64,000 nt of DNA from Azorhizobium sp943371865 (GCF_943371865.1 NZ_CALRWL010000023.1:1-64000); one strand, 5' to 3'; counted from the first letter of the stretch, positions 52,090 through 61,555 are shown. Made by a program: numbers and translations. The notes: a model not told the origin generated them from the sequence alone.

Positions 52090-53158
52090 GGGTCAGCCTT
52101 TGGGACATGAGATTTTGGACGAAGACGAGATCCTCGATCTTGCGATCGGGGATGAGGCCGGCTTGGCGGACGGCGCCACCGCGCACGTCCTGACCGCCGA
52201 GGCCGAAGATGCCGGCGTGCGCGCCGACCGCTTTCTCGCCGGGCGTCTGCCCGGCCTCAGCCGCACGCGGTTGCAGCGGCTGGTGGCCGATGGCCAGGTC
52301 ACCGTCGGCACGCGAGTGGTAGGAGACGCCGCGCAACGGGTCAATGCCGGCGAGGTCTGGACCGTGGCCGTGCCGGCCCCCGAGCCCGCCGAGCCGACCC
52401 CGGAGGCCATGGATCTCGCCATTGTCTATGAAGACGACCATCTGATCGTGGTGGACAAGCCCGCCGGCCTGGTGGTCCACCCCGCGCCCGGCCATTGGAG
52501 CGGCACGCTGGTGAACGGCCTGCTGCACCATTGCGGCGCCACGCTTTCAGGCATCGGCGGCGTGCGCCGGCCGGGCATCGTGCATCGCCTGGATAAGGAT
52601 ACCTCCGGCGTGCTGGTGGTGGCCAAGAGCGATGCCGCCCACAAGGGCTTGGCGGAGCAGTTTGCCGACCATGGCCGCACCGGGCCGCTGGAGCGGGCCT
52701 ATCTGGCCTTCGTCTGGGGCGTGCCGGCGCTGCGCGGCACCGTGGATGCGCCCATCGATCGCCACCCCGCCCACCGGCAGAAGATGTCCGTGCGCCCGTC
52801 CGGGCGTATGGCCATCACCCATTGGGAACTGGTGGAAAGCTTCAGCAACGCCGCAGGGGAGCCCATTGCCAGCCTGGTGGAATGCCAGCTGGAGACCGGG
52901 CGCACCCATCAGATCCGCGTGCACATGGCCCATATCGGCCATCCGCTGTTGGGGGACGAGGTCTACGGCCAGGGCTTCCGCACCAAGGCCAGCCTGCTGT
53001 CCGATGAAGGCCGTTCCATGCTGCTGGACCTCAACCGGCAGGCGCTGCACGCGGCGCGCCTGGGCTTTTCCCATCCGGTGACGGGAGAGACGCTGTCGTT
53101 CGAAAGCCCGCTTCCTGTCGAATTGGAACGGTTGAAGGCTGCGCTCGCGGGGGCGTGA
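52088..53158 (+). CDS. rluD: RluA-family pseudouridine synthase, RluD-like
   Basis: A 356-residue enzyme converting uridines to pseudouridine in large-subunit rRNA. An S4 domain spans about residues 45-105 (RADRFLAGRLPGLSRTRLQRLVADGQVTV), and the catalytic domain contains GIVHRLDKDTSGVLVVAKS with the essential aspartate, plus ETGRTHQIRVHMAHIGHPLLGDEVYG. The first 40 residues are an acidic extension. ATG 52088 shares bases with the divergent gene's start; a TTG at 52115 is the only nearby in-frame alternative. rpoH follows 116 bases later, a conserved neighbour in alphaproteobacteria. Confidence 0.92.
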   Translation: MGQPLGHEILDEDEILDLAIGDEAGLADGATAHVLTAEAEDAGVRADRFLAGRLPGLSRTRLQRLVADGQVTVGTRVVGDAAQRVNAGEVWTVAVPAPEPAEPTPEAMDLAIVYEDDHLIVVDKPAGLVVHPAPGHWSGTLVNGLLHHCGATLSGIGGVRRPGIVHRLDKDTSGVLVVAKSDAAHKGLAEQFADHGRTGPLERAYLAFVWGVPALRGTVDAPIDRHPAHRQKMSVRPSGRMAITHWELVESFSNAAGEPIASLVECQLETGRTHQIRVHMAHIGHPLLGDEVYGQGFRTKASLLSDEGRSMLLDLNRQALHAARLGFSHPVTGETLSFESPLPVELERLKAALAGA

Positions 53159-53274
53159 GGGGATCCTCCCTATCCCGGCGGCGTTCTTCTCTCTATATTC
53201 CGCGGTTGCGGTCGGCTTTTAGCGGCCGTGCAGGTGGCCGCTCGGGCGGAGGGCCACGAGAGAAGGAGGCCGCC

Positions 53275-54177
53275 ATGGCCGTTTCCAGACACGCGCCGAT
53301 TCCCTCAGCTGAGGGCGGCCTTTCCCGGTATCTCGAGGAGATCCGGCGCTTTCCGATGCTGGAGCCCCAGCAGGAATACATGCTCGCCAAGAGCTGGCGG
53401 GAGCATGGGGACCGCGATGCGGCCCATAAGCTCGTCACCAGCCATCTGCGGCTCGTGGCCAAGATCGCCATGGGCTATCGCGGCTACGGACTGCCCATAT
53501 CCGAGGTGATCTCGGAAGGCAATGTCGGCCTCATGCAGGCGGTGAAACGGTTCGAGCCCGAGAAGGGCTTCCGCCTCGCCACCTATGCCATGTGGTGGAT
53601 CCGCGCCTCGATCCAGGAATATATCCTGCGCTCGTGGAGCCTGGTGAAAATGGGCACCACCGCGGCGCAGAAGAAATTGTTCTTCAACCTGCGCAAGGCC
53701 AAGAGCCAGATTTCGGCGCTGGAAGAGGGCGATCTGCGCCCCGACCAGGTGAAGATCATCGCCACCAAGCTCGGCGTCACCGAGCAGGATGTGGTGGACA
53801 TGAACCGCCGCCTGTCCGGCGACGCCTCGCTGAACGCGCCCTTGCGCGATGATGGCGACAGCGGCGAATGGCAGGATTGGCTGGCCGATGACCGCCAGGA
53901 CCAGGAAGCCATCCTGGTGGAGAGCGAGGAACTGGACAACCGGCGCACCGCTCTGTCGGGCGCGCTGAGTGTTCTGAACCCGCGCGAGCGCCGCATCTTC
54001 GAGGCGCGGCGTTTGTCGGAAGACCCCATCACGCTGGAAGAACTGGCCACCGAGTTCGGTGTTTCCCGCGAGCGGGTGCGTCAGATCGAGGTGCGGGCGT
54101 TCGAAAAGGTGCAGAAGGCGGTGGTGGACCGGGTGCGGGACATCGAAAGCTCTGACGCCGAGCCAGCGCACGCCTGA
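53275..54177 (+). CDS. rpoH: Heat-shock sigma factor RpoH (sigma-32)
   Basis: A 300-residue alternative sigma factor directing RNA polymerase to heat-shock promoters. Region 2 runs from about residue 50 to 125 (MWWIRASIQEYILRSWSLVK); the RpoH box QKKLFFNLR, unique to this factor, is at residues 132-140; region 4 ends with EELATEFGVSRERVRQIEVRAFEKVQ. ATG 53275 follows AGAAGGAGG with good spacing, and the frame upstream of it is not conserved. A strong intrinsic terminator follows the gene. It is the likely regulator of the Hsp20 gene at 41 kb. Confidence 0.96.
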   Translation: MAVSRHAPIPSAEGGLSRYLEEIRRFPMLEPQQEYMLAKSWREHGDRDAAHKLVTSHLRLVAKIAMGYRGYGLPISEVISEGNVGLMQAVKRFEPEKGFRLATYAMWWIRASIQEYILRSWSLVKMGTTAAQKKLFFNLRKAKSQISALEEGDLRPDQVKIIATKLGVTEQDVVDMNRRLSGDASLNAPLRDDGDSGEWQDWLADDRQDQEAILVESEELDNRRTALSGALSVLNPRERRIFEARRLSEDPITLEELATEFGVSRERVRQIEVRAFEKVQKAVVDRVRDIESSDAEPAHA

Positions 54178-54211
54178 GTCGGCGGTATCTGGCGCCGGCC
54201 ATTGGTATCCA

Positions 54212-54245
54212 AACCGTTTCGGCTTTTGGCCGGAACGGTTTTTTT
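54212..54245 (+). terminator. Intrinsic terminator of rpoH
   Basis: AACCGTTTCGGC pairs with GCCGGAACGGTT (11 of 12 positions) around TTTTG, followed directly by seven T residues. This is a textbook Rho-independent terminator 35 bases past the rpoH stop. Confidence 0.93.
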
Positions 54246-54325
54246 CTGCGGTCCGGGCGGAAAAAGTCGCTGCGCCCGGCCGGGTCTTAACGCGGTCTCA
54301 ATGACAGACCGGCCAGATTTGCCGC

Positions 54326-55642
54326 ATGTCGCGCGGTGTCATCTGGTCTCTTCTCGCCCCGCTGCTCTGCATCGGGCTGCTCACCGGCTGCCGGTTCGAC
54401 ATGTTCGACCGGCGCGAGCCCTGGCGCGCCCAGGCGGAAGAGAAGTGCCTGGCGGAAAAAGGCGTGGTGCCTTCGGTCTATATCGAGCCCATGCGCGGCA
54501 TCGACGGCAATGGCGCCTGCGGCATGGAGCACCCGTTCAAGGTGGCCGCCCTCAATGACGGCACCATCGGCATCGAGCCCAAGGCGACGCTGGCCTGCCC
54601 GATGATCCGGGAACTGGATGTGTGGCTTGCCGAAGTGGTGCAGCCCGCCGCCATGGCCTGGTATGGCGCGCCGGTGGTGGCGATCAAGCAGATCTCTTCT
54701 TATTCCTGCCGCGGCATGAATGGTCAGGCCGGGGCCAAGATCTCCGAGCATGCGTTCGGCAATGCGTTGGACGTAGCCGGCTTCCGCTTCGCCAACGGCA
54801 TGGACATTTCGGTGAAGAACGGCTGGCGCGGCCCGGCAGAGGCGCGCGGCTTCCTGCTCCAGGTGCAGGCGGGGGCCTGCGAGGCCTTCACCACGGTGCT
54901 GGCGCCGGGCTCCAACATCTTTCACTACGACCATATCCACGTGGATCTGATGCGCCGGAACAATCCGCGCCTGATCTGCAAGCCCAAGCCGCAACTGATG
55001 CAGCCGCCGCCGCTGATGACGTCCGCCCCCGCGCCGGGCTTCCCGCAGGGCGGCATCGAGCCGCGCGGGCCGGTCATGCAGGCGCCCCTGCCGCAGATGC
55101 AGGCCGAGCCTCCCGCCCAGGCTGAGGAACCGGAGCAGGAGGCGCAGGAGGCGCCGGAGATGGCGCCTCAGGCCGAGCAGCCGCAACCCGGCGCACCCCA
55201 GCCGATCCAGCCGCGGCCCGGTTATGGCGTCCAGGGATTGCCGGCGGAGGTGTCCGCGCCGCAGTCGCAGCAACAGCGCTATCCCCAGCAGGGCTATAAT
55301 CAGCGGGGCGAGCCGGTGCAGGCGGCGCCGCCCTCGGCCTATCCGCAGCAGGGCTATCCGCCGGGGTGGAAGGTCCAGGCGCAGCCGGTGCGGGGCGTGC
55401 CGCCCCTGGGCCAGCCCCAGCCGGCCCAGCCGGGCGATGCCCATCAGCCGGTGCTGCTGCCGCCGGGGTCGCTGCCGTCGCAGCCGCGCCCGCCCGGTCC
55501 CATGTCCTATGCCGCCCCCGGGCCGACCACCGCCAAGGGGCCGTTCACGGAAGCCGGCATCGCGGTGCGGCGCTATTATTCCATTCCTATTCCGCAGGCC
55601 TCCCCCATTCCTCTGCCGCGGGCGATCCCCGGCGAGGATTGA
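54326..55642 (+). CDS. Extensin-family peptidase-like lipoprotein
   Basis: A 438-residue envelope protein. The leader ends in LLTGC, so Cys22 should be lipidated. Residues about 40-220 form the extensin-like C-terminal fold related to metallo-carboxypeptidases of the VanY/DacA-type: SEHAFGNALDVAGF (His142, Asp149) and HYDHIHVD (His203, His205) supply the zinc ligands. Residues 230-438 are a Gln/Pro-rich tail with repeated PQQGY and Pro-Gln blocks, probably spanning peptidoglycan. Activity on cell-wall peptides is likely but unproven. It stands alone after the rpoH terminator. Confidence 0.83.
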   Translation: MSRGVIWSLLAPLLCIGLLTGCRFDMFDRREPWRAQAEEKCLAEKGVVPSVYIEPMRGIDGNGACGMEHPFKVAALNDGTIGIEPKATLACPMIRELDVWLAEVVQPAAMAWYGAPVVAIKQISSYSCRGMNGQAGAKISEHAFGNALDVAGFRFANGMDISVKNGWRGPAEARGFLLQVQAGACEAFTTVLAPGSNIFHYDHIHVDLMRRNNPRLICKPKPQLMQPPPLMTSAPAPGFPQGGIEPRGPVMQAPLPQMQAEPPAQAEEPEQEAQEAPEMAPQAEQPQPGAPQPIQPRPGYGVQGLPAEVSAPQSQQQRYPQQGYNQRGEPVQAAPPSAYPQQGYPPGWKVQAQPVRGVPPLGQPQPAQPGDAHQPVLLPPGSLPSQPRPPGPMSYAAPGPTTAKGPFTEAGIAVRRYYSIPIPQASPIPLPRAIPGED

Positions 55643-55648
55643 TGCGAT

Positions 55649-55681
55649 CTGGCCCGGCCGGCGGGATGCCGACCGGGCCAG
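55649..55681. terminator. Bidirectional hairpin between convergent genes
   Basis: CTGGCCCGG and CCGGGCCAG form a perfect nine-base stem that continues inward with CCGGC/GCCGA (13 of 14 paired overall), in the 45-base gap between the extensin-family gene and the lactate permease gene. No T-run is present on either strand, so termination, if any, is weak or Rho-aided. Confidence 0.5.
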
Positions 55682-55687
55682 AGGCGA

Positions 55688-57349
55688 TCAGTGAATGACC
55701 ATGGCGGTGAACGGCCAGACATAGGCCTGGAGCATCACCAGCACGCCCACCAGGCAGGCCAGCGCAATGGAATGCCAGAATACGAAGCGCAGGATGGTGC
55801 CTTCGTGGCCGAACCAGTTGGTGGCGGTGGAGGCCACCACGATGGATTGGGCATCGATCATCTTGCCCATGACGCCGCCGGAGGAATTGGCCGCGCCCAT
55901 CAGGATCGGGCTGAGGCCCAATTGCTCGGCGGTGATCTTCTGCAAGCCGCCGAACAGCACGTTGGAGGCGGTATCCGATCCGGTCAGCGCCACGCCGAGC
56001 CAGCCCAGCAGAGTGCCGAAGAAGGGATAGAAGAAGCCCGCATGGGCAAAGGCCAGCCCCAAGGTGGCATCCACGCCCGAGTAGCGGGTGAGGGTGCCGA
56101 TGGCCAGCATGGCGGCGATGGTCAGCAGCGAATAGCGCACCACCCATAAGGTCTCGCCATAGGCCTTGATCAGCCGCAGCGGCGAGAACTTCATCACCGC
56201 CGCCGCCAGGATCGCCGCGATCAGGATGCCGGTGCCGGTATAGGAGAGGTAGGTGAAGGCGAACACCGCCCCCTCGCGCGCCGGTGCCGCCACCACCGGC
56301 GGCACTTTCTGGATCTGGTTGTGCAGGCCCTCGATGGGGAAGTTGACCGTGAAGATCGGGTTCACCCAGGCCTTGAACCAGCCCGTGCCCCAGATCCCCA
56401 CCACCAGGGACAGGATGACCCACGGCACCCACGACCAGATCACCTCGCTGCGGGAGGCGGTGCGGGTGATGGCCGGGCGTGGCGGCATGGTGAGCGCGCT
56501 GTCATCCTTGGTGCGCAATTTGGCCGACAGCCACAGTTCCTTGGGCTGCCAGACCTGCAGGAAGGCCACCAGGCAGGCCATGGAGACGATGGAGGCGCCG
56601 ATGTCGACGATCCAGGGATTGATATAGTTCGAGATCAGGAACTGCGGCACGGCGAAGGACACGCCGGTGACCAGGATCGCCGGCCAGATCTGCATCATGC
56701 CGCGCCAGCCGGCGAACACCCAGATCAGCCAGAACGGCACGATCAGCGAGAAGAACGGCAGTTGCCGCCCGACCATGGCCCCCAGCAGATAGGGATCGAG
56801 CCCGGTGACGCTGGCCAGCCCCTGGATGGGGGTGCCCAGCGCGCCATAGGCCACCGGCGCCGTGTTGGCGATCAGCGACAGGCCGGACGCGGCCAGCGGC
56901 GAAAAGCCGAGACCGATGAGCAAAGCGCCGGTCACTGCCACCGGCGTACCGAAGCCGGACGCGCCCTCGAAAAACGCGCCGAAGGCAAAGGCGATCAGCA
57001 GCAATTGGATGCGCCGGTCGGAACTGATGCCGCCGATGGATTGCTGCAGGGTCTCGAACCAGCCTTTCTCCACGGTGAGCCGGTAGAGGAAGATGACGTT
57101 GAGAATGATCCAGCCGATGGGAAAGAAGCCGGTGATGATGCCGAGCCATGTGGCGCGCAAGGCCAGGCCCGCGGGCATGGTGAAACCGATAATGGCAACC
57201 AATAGCGCAACGATGAGAGCGATCACGGCGGCCCAATGGGCCTTGACCTTGTTGGTGGCGATGAGAACGAGCAGCGTGACGACGGGAATTGCCGCCACGA
57301 ACGTCGACAGCAGGGCGCTGCCGAACGGGTCATAGACCTGGCTCCACAT
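55688..57349 (-). CDS. lldP: L-lactate permease (LldP/LctP family)
   Basis: A 553-residue inner-membrane carrier with about thirteen hydrophobic segments, normally a proton symporter for lactate and glycolate. Family tracts include FGAFFEGASGFGTPVAVTGALLIGLGF, APVAYGALGTPI, and GSDTASNVLFGGLQKITAEQLGLSPILMGAANSSGGVMGKMI. Length matches LldP. ATG 57349 is preceded by GGAGACG; an in-frame ATG 22 codons upstream is unlikely. No lactate dehydrogenase or LldR regulator is nearby, so the carbon source cannot be confirmed from context. Confidence 0.9.
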   Translation of the reverse strand: MWSQVYDPFGSALLSTFVAAIPVVTLLVLIATNKVKAHWAAVIALIVALLVAIIGFTMPAGLALRATWLGIITGFFPIGWIILNVIFLYRLTVEKGWFETLQQSIGGISSDRRIQLLLIAFAFGAFFEGASGFGTPVAVTGALLIGLGFSPLAASGLSLIANTAPVAYGALGTPIQGLASVTGLDPYLLGAMVGRQLPFFSLIVPFWLIWVFAGWRGMMQIWPAILVTGVSFAVPQFLISNYINPWIVDIGASIVSMACLVAFLQVWQPKELWLSAKLRTKDDSALTMPPRPAITRTASRSEVIWSWVPWVILSLVVGIWGTGWFKAWVNPIFTVNFPIEGLHNQIQKVPPVVAAPAREGAVFAFTYLSYTGTGILIAAILAAAVMKFSPLRLIKAYGETLWVVRYSLLTIAAMLAIGTLTRYSGVDATLGLAFAHAGFFYPFFGTLLGWLGVALTGSDTASNVLFGGLQKITAEQLGLSPILMGAANSSGGVMGKMIDAQSIVVASTATNWFGHEGTILRFVFWHSIALACLVGVLVMLQAYVWPFTAMVIH

Positions 57350-57688
57350 GGACGTCTCCTCGGAGTTTTTGTCAGCGGGCGCCCCCCGGACCCTGCGTCC
57401 GTTATCGCCGGCCACCTCCTATTCGGCGCCGCGGCTTGTGCCTCTGTCAATGAAACCTTAGATCGACGGAGCTCTCATCTGTGTAGACCGTTGTGCGTTG
57501 CAGTATTCGCGTCCATCTGCTCAGCGACTTGTCTCCGCATCTGACGGTAGAAACATTGATAACTATGGAAATGCTTCCGTAACGTCATCTCTGCCCGCGG
57601 AGGCGGATGGCTGCTGTGCGCAAACGGGACTTGTGCGGGGGTGCCGGCCGGCGGCACAAGGCGGAAGCGTTCCCGAACCGGATCTCCC
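57350..57688. other. Divergent region between lldP and the EamA exporter gene
   Basis: No gene is supported. It should carry promoters for both flanking transporter genes. I looked for an LldR-type (GntR family) operator and did not find a clear one. Confidence 0.4.
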
Positions 57689-58567
57689 ATGGCCGTCCGC
57701 CACATTGCCCTCGCCGTGCTGGTCGCGGCCATCTGGGGTTTCAATTTCGTCGTCATCCGCGTCGGCCTCGATACCTTCCCGCCGCTGCTGTTGACCGCGC
57801 TGCGCTTTGTGGTGGCGGCGCTCCCCGCTCTGGTCGTGCGCCCGCCGGCGCTGCCGGTGGGGCGCATGGTGCTGATCGGGCTCACCTGGTTCCTGGGTCA
57901 GTTCGTGTTCGTGTTCCTGGCCATGTCCAACGGCATGCCGCCGGGCCTCGCCTCTCTGACCCTGCAGGCGCAATCCTTCTTCACCATCCTGATCGCCGCC
58001 GTGGCGCTGGGCGAGCGCCCCGCCCCGCGCCAGATCGCCGGCGTGCTGGTGGCGTTCTGCGGGCTGGGGCTGATCGGAATGAGTGTCGGCGGCGACATGA
58101 CCCTGATCGGTCTGGCCTTGACCCTGTGCGCGGCCGCCAGCTGGGCGTGCGGCAATGTGCTGATGCGCCAGGCCGGGCCGGTGGACATGCTGTCCATGGT
58201 GGTGTGGCTGAGCCTGGTGCCGCCCGTGCCGGCCTTCGCCTTGTCGCTGGCGTTCGAGGGCTGGCCGGCCATTGCCGCGTCCTTCGCCCATGCGACCCTT
58301 TTGTCCTATGGGGCGGTGATCTATCTGGCGGTGCCGACCACGCTGCTGGGTTTCGGCATCTGGGGGCATCTGCTCAAGCGCTATCCCGCCGGCACGGTGG
58401 CGCCGTTCTCGCTGCTGGTGCCCTTGTTCGGCACGCTCTCGGCAGCCCTGGTGCTGGGCGAGCGGTTTCCGCCACTGCGGTTCGGCGGCATGGCGCTGAT
58501 CGTCTGCGGGTTGCTGGTGGTGGTGCTGCCGCTGGGCAAGTGGCTGCGGGGCCTGCGCCGGGCGTGA
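57689..58567 (+). CDS. EamA-family (DMT) metabolite exporter
   Basis: A 292-residue inner-membrane protein with ten predicted helices in two repeated halves, each starting with the EamA pattern: LAVLVAAIWGFNFVVIRVGLDTFPPLLLTALRF in the first, LTLCAAASWACGNVLMRQAG in the second. The family exports amino acids, drugs or other small metabolites; YdcZ, RhtA and EamA are relatives. Specificity cannot be read here. ATG 57689 is the usual start; upstream in-frame residues are Arg-rich without coding character. It converges with the gcv operon. Confidence 0.88.
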   Translation: MAVRHIALAVLVAAIWGFNFVVIRVGLDTFPPLLLTALRFVVAALPALVVRPPALPVGRMVLIGLTWFLGQFVFVFLAMSNGMPPGLASLTLQAQSFFTILIAAVALGERPAPRQIAGVLVAFCGLGLIGMSVGGDMTLIGLALTLCAAASWACGNVLMRQAGPVDMLSMVVWLSLVPPVPAFALSLAFEGWPAIAASFAHATLLSYGAVIYLAVPTTLLGFGIWGHLLKRYPAGTVAPFSLLVPLFGTLSAALVLGERFPPLRFGGMALIVCGLLVVVLPLGKWLRGLRRA

Positions 58568-58582
58568 GCACGGTCACCCCAT

Positions 58583-58613
58583 AAAAAAGGCCCGGCAGGA
58601 TCCCCGCCGGGCC
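58583..58613 (-). terminator. Terminator of the gcv operon
   Basis: GGCCCGGC and GCCGGGCC form a perfect stem around a nine-base loop; on the leftward strand it is followed by TTTTTT. It lies 30 bases past the gcvPB stop and ends the glycine cleavage transcript; the rightward exporter gene has only GTTGTC after the same stem. Confidence 0.88.
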
Positions 58614-58643
58614 GTTGTCAGGAACGCTGCGACCAGCGCCGGT

Positions 58644-60215
58644 TCACTCCGCCGCTTGCGCCAGCGGCGCCGGCTTCACCCAGCGCAGCACCGGGCTGCG
58701 GGCGGCGCGGGTTTCGTCCAGGCGCCCGCGCGGGGCGTAATGCGGGGCGCCGAGGAAGCGCTCCTTGTCCCCGGCCTTGGCGGCGAAGGCGAGATCGCGC
58801 AAAGCGCCGATGAACAGGTCCAGCGAGGCCTTGGATTCGCTCTCGGTGGGCTCGATCAGCATGGCGCCGTGGACCACGAGCGGGAAATACACCGTCATCG
58901 GGTGGTAGCCCTCGTCGATCAGCGCCTTGGCCACGTCCAGCGTGGACAGGCCGGTGCCCTCCAGCCAGGCATCGTCGAACAGCGCTTCATGCATGGCCGG
59001 TCGCTCGGCGAAGGGTGCGCTCATCACGTCCATCAGGCAGGCGCGGATGTAGTTGGCGGAGAGCACCGCATCCTCGGACGCCTGCTGCATGCCATCGGAC
59101 CCGTGCGACAGCATCCACGAGAGAGCACGCACGAACATGCCCATCTGGCCGTGGAAGGCGCTCATGCGGCCCAGCGCCTGGGTGGCGCCGGTGCTGCCTT
59201 CGTCTTCCACCAGCTTGAGCTGGTCGCCGTCCACCACCAAAGCCGGAACCGGCGCGAACGGCGCCAGAGCCTTGGACAGCACCACCGGGCCGGCGCCCGG
59301 CCCGCCGCCGCCGTGGGGGGTGGAGAAGGTCTTGTGCAGGTTGATGTGCATGGCGTCGACGCCCAGCTCACCCACCTTCACCTTGCCGAGGATGGCGTTG
59401 AAATTCGCCCCGTCCGCATAGAAATAGGCGCCCGCCGCGTGCACGGCGGCGGCGATCTCCACCACGTCACGCTCGAACAGACCGCAGGTGTTGGGATTGG
59501 TCAGCATCAGCGCCGCCACTTCGGACGACAGTTCCGCTTTCACCGCTTCCACATCCACCGTGCCATCGGCGCGGGCGGGAATGGATTTGACCTCATAGCC
59601 GATCAAAGCGGCGGTGGCGGGGTTGGTGCCGTGGGCGCTCTCGGGCACCAGCACCAGATGGCGCTTCTGGCCGCTGGCGGCATGGGCGGCCTTGATGGCC
59701 ATCATGCCGCACAATTCGCCATGGGCGCCGGCCTTGGGGGTGAAGGCCACTGCCTGCATGCCGGTGAGCGACATCAGCCAGCGCGACAGTTCGGCGATCA
59801 GGTCCAAAGCGCCCTGCACGGTGGAGACCGGCTGCAGCGGGTGCACATCGGCGAAGCCGGGCAGGCGGGCCATCTTCTCGTTGAGGCGGGGATTGTGCTT
59901 CATGGTGCACGACCCCAGCGGGAACAGGCCGCTGTCGATGCCGTAATTCATCCGCGACAGGCGCACGTAATGGCGCATGGCTTCCGGCTCGGCGAGGCCC
60001 GGCAAATCGAGGGGCGTGGTGCGCGCCTGCCCGCCGAGGCGCGGCGTGAAGGCGGCGGGTTCGTCCAGATCGACGCCGGTGACTTCGCGGCGGCCGACTT
60101 CGAACAGCAGGCCCTCTTCCAGCTCCAGCGCGCGGTTGCCGGTGAAGGTGCGCGGGCCAGTGGTTTCGGAATGGGTCGTGGTGGGGCTCGTGGCCCCGCG
60201 TCCTTCGCGGTTCAT
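58644..60215 (-). CDS. gcvPB: Glycine dehydrogenase (decarboxylating) subunit 2
   Basis: A 523-residue subunit of the P protein of glycine cleavage, which removes CO2 from glycine and loads the aminomethyl group on GcvH. The PLP-binding lysine is Lys295 in HINLHKTFSTPHGGGGPG; LTNPNTCGLFE and SAHGTNPATAALIGYEV are other strong blocks. Split GcvPA/GcvPB is common in alphaproteobacteria and many Gram-positives, as opposed to the single 950-residue GcvP. Its ATG overlaps the gcvPA stop (ATGA), indicating coupled translation. Confidence 0.95.
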   Translation of the reverse strand: MNREGRGATSPTTTHSETTGPRTFTGNRALELEEGLLFEVGRREVTGVDLDEPAAFTPRLGGQARTTPLDLPGLAEPEAMRHYVRLSRMNYGIDSGLFPLGSCTMKHNPRLNEKMARLPGFADVHPLQPVSTVQGALDLIAELSRWLMSLTGMQAVAFTPKAGAHGELCGMMAIKAAHAASGQKRHLVLVPESAHGTNPATAALIGYEVKSIPARADGTVDVEAVKAELSSEVAALMLTNPNTCGLFERDVVEIAAAVHAAGAYFYADGANFNAILGKVKVGELGVDAMHINLHKTFSTPHGGGGPGAGPVVLSKALAPFAPVPALVVDGDQLKLVEDEGSTGATQALGRMSAFHGQMGMFVRALSWMLSHGSDGMQQASEDAVLSANYIRACLMDVMSAPFAERPAMHEALFDDAWLEGTGLSTLDVAKALIDEGYHPMTVYFPLVVHGAMLIEPTESESKASLDLFIGALRDLAFAAKAGDKERFLGAPHYAPRGRLDETRAARSPVLRWVKPAPLAQAAE

Positions 60216-61555
60216 GCCAGCACCTCGGTCAGCGCGGCGGCGAACGCGGCGCGGTCTTCATCGCTATTCACTTCGGTGGAGGCCACCAGGATCAGATCGT
60301 CATGGCCGGCCTTGGGGGCGAGGCGCGCATAAGGCACGCCGCCCAGCACGCCCTTGTTTGCCAGCTTCTCCACCACGTCGGCGGCCTTGCCCGGCACGCG
60401 GATGGTGAATTCGTTGAAGAAGCTGTCATTCAGCACGCTCACCCCCGGCACCTTGGCCAGGAGATCGGCGAGGGCACAGGCATTGGCGTGGTTGATGCGG
60501 GCAAGGCGCGTGAGGCCGGTTTCGCCCAGCAGCGACAGATGGATGGTGAAGGCCAAAGCGCACAGACCGGAGTTGGTGCAGATGTTGGAGGTGGCCTTCT
60601 CGCGGCGGATATGCTGCTCGCGGGTGGAGAGCGTCAGCACGAAGCCGCGCTTGCCGTCCGCGTCCACAGTCTCGCCGGCGAGGCGGCCGGGCATCTGGCG
60701 CACGAACTTCTGCCGGGTGCAGAACAGGCCCACATAAGGCCCGCCGAAGGTGAGCGGATTGCCGATGGACTGGCCCTCGCCCACAACGATGTCGGCGCCC
60801 TGGGCGCCGGGGGGCTCGATGGCACCCAGCGACACCACTTCGGTGAACACCGCGATCAGCAGCGCGCCGGCCGCATGGGCCTTTTCGGCGATGGGCCGCA
60901 GATCATGGATGTGGCCGAACACGTCCGGGCTCTGGACCACCACGCAGGAGGTCTCGCCGTCGATGGCGTCCAGATCGAAGTCGGCGCCGTCGGGGGCCGG
61001 GGGCAGGGCGACCAGCGCATCGTCCGCATAGCGGGACAGCGTGGCGATGGTCTCGCGATAGTGCGGGTGCACATTGCCCGCGATCACCGCCTTGCGGCGC
61101 TTGGTGACGCGGTGGGCCATCAGCACCGCCTCGCCGGCGGCGGTGGAGCCGTCATACATGGAGGCGTTGGCCACCTCCATGCCGGTGAGCAGGGCCACCT
61201 GGGTCTGGAACTCAAACAGATATTGCAGCGTGCCCTGGGCGATTTCCGGCTGATAGGGCGTGTAGGAGGTCAGGAACTCCGAACGCTGGATCAGATGGTC
61301 GACGGTGGCCGGCACATGGTGGCGATAGGCGCCGGCACCGACGAAGAATGGCACCGATCCGGCGGCCACATTCTTGGCGGCGAGGCGGCCGAGCGTGCGC
61401 TCCACCTCCAGCTCGCCCTTGCGGGCCGGCAGGTCCGGCAGGCCGGGATTGAGCTTGGCGGCGGGAATATCGGCGAACAAAGCATCCACGGAGGGCACGC
61501 CGATGCGCGCCAGCATCTCCGTGCGGTCCTCGGGGGTCAAAGGCAGATAGCGCAT
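60212..61555 (-). CDS. gcvPA: Glycine dehydrogenase (decarboxylating) subunit 1
   Basis: A 447-residue partner of GcvPB in the decarboxylating P protein. The start MRYLPLTPEDRTEMLARIGVPSVDALFADIP is the usual GcvPA N-terminus; SFLTSYTPYQPEIAQGTLQYLFEFQTQ (read here as EFLTSYTPYQPEIAQ) and GDGQSIGNPLTFGGPYVGLF-like tract GEGQSIGNPLTFGGPYVG are intact. Length is normal. It overlaps gcvPB by four bases and lies 33 bases after osmC, so the genes are one transcript from the riboswitch onwards. Confidence 0.94.
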   Translation of the reverse strand: MRYLPLTPEDRTEMLARIGVPSVDALFADIPAAKLNPGLPDLPARKGELEVERTLGRLAAKNVAAGSVPFFVGAGAYRHHVPATVDHLIQRSEFLTSYTPYQPEIAQGTLQYLFEFQTQVALLTGMEVANASMYDGSTAAGEAVLMAHRVTKRRKAVIAGNVHPHYRETIATLSRYADDALVALPPAPDGADFDLDAIDGETSCVVVQSPDVFGHIHDLRPIAEKAHAAGALLIAVFTEVVSLGAIEPPGAQGADIVVGEGQSIGNPLTFGGPYVGLFCTRQKFVRQMPGRLAGETVDADGKRGFVLTLSTREQHIRREKATSNICTNSGLCALAFTIHLSLLGETGLTRLARINHANACALADLLAKVPGVSVLNDSFFNEFTIRVPGKAADVVEKLANKGVLGGVPYARLAPKAGHDDLILVASTEVNSDEDRAAFAAALTEVLA

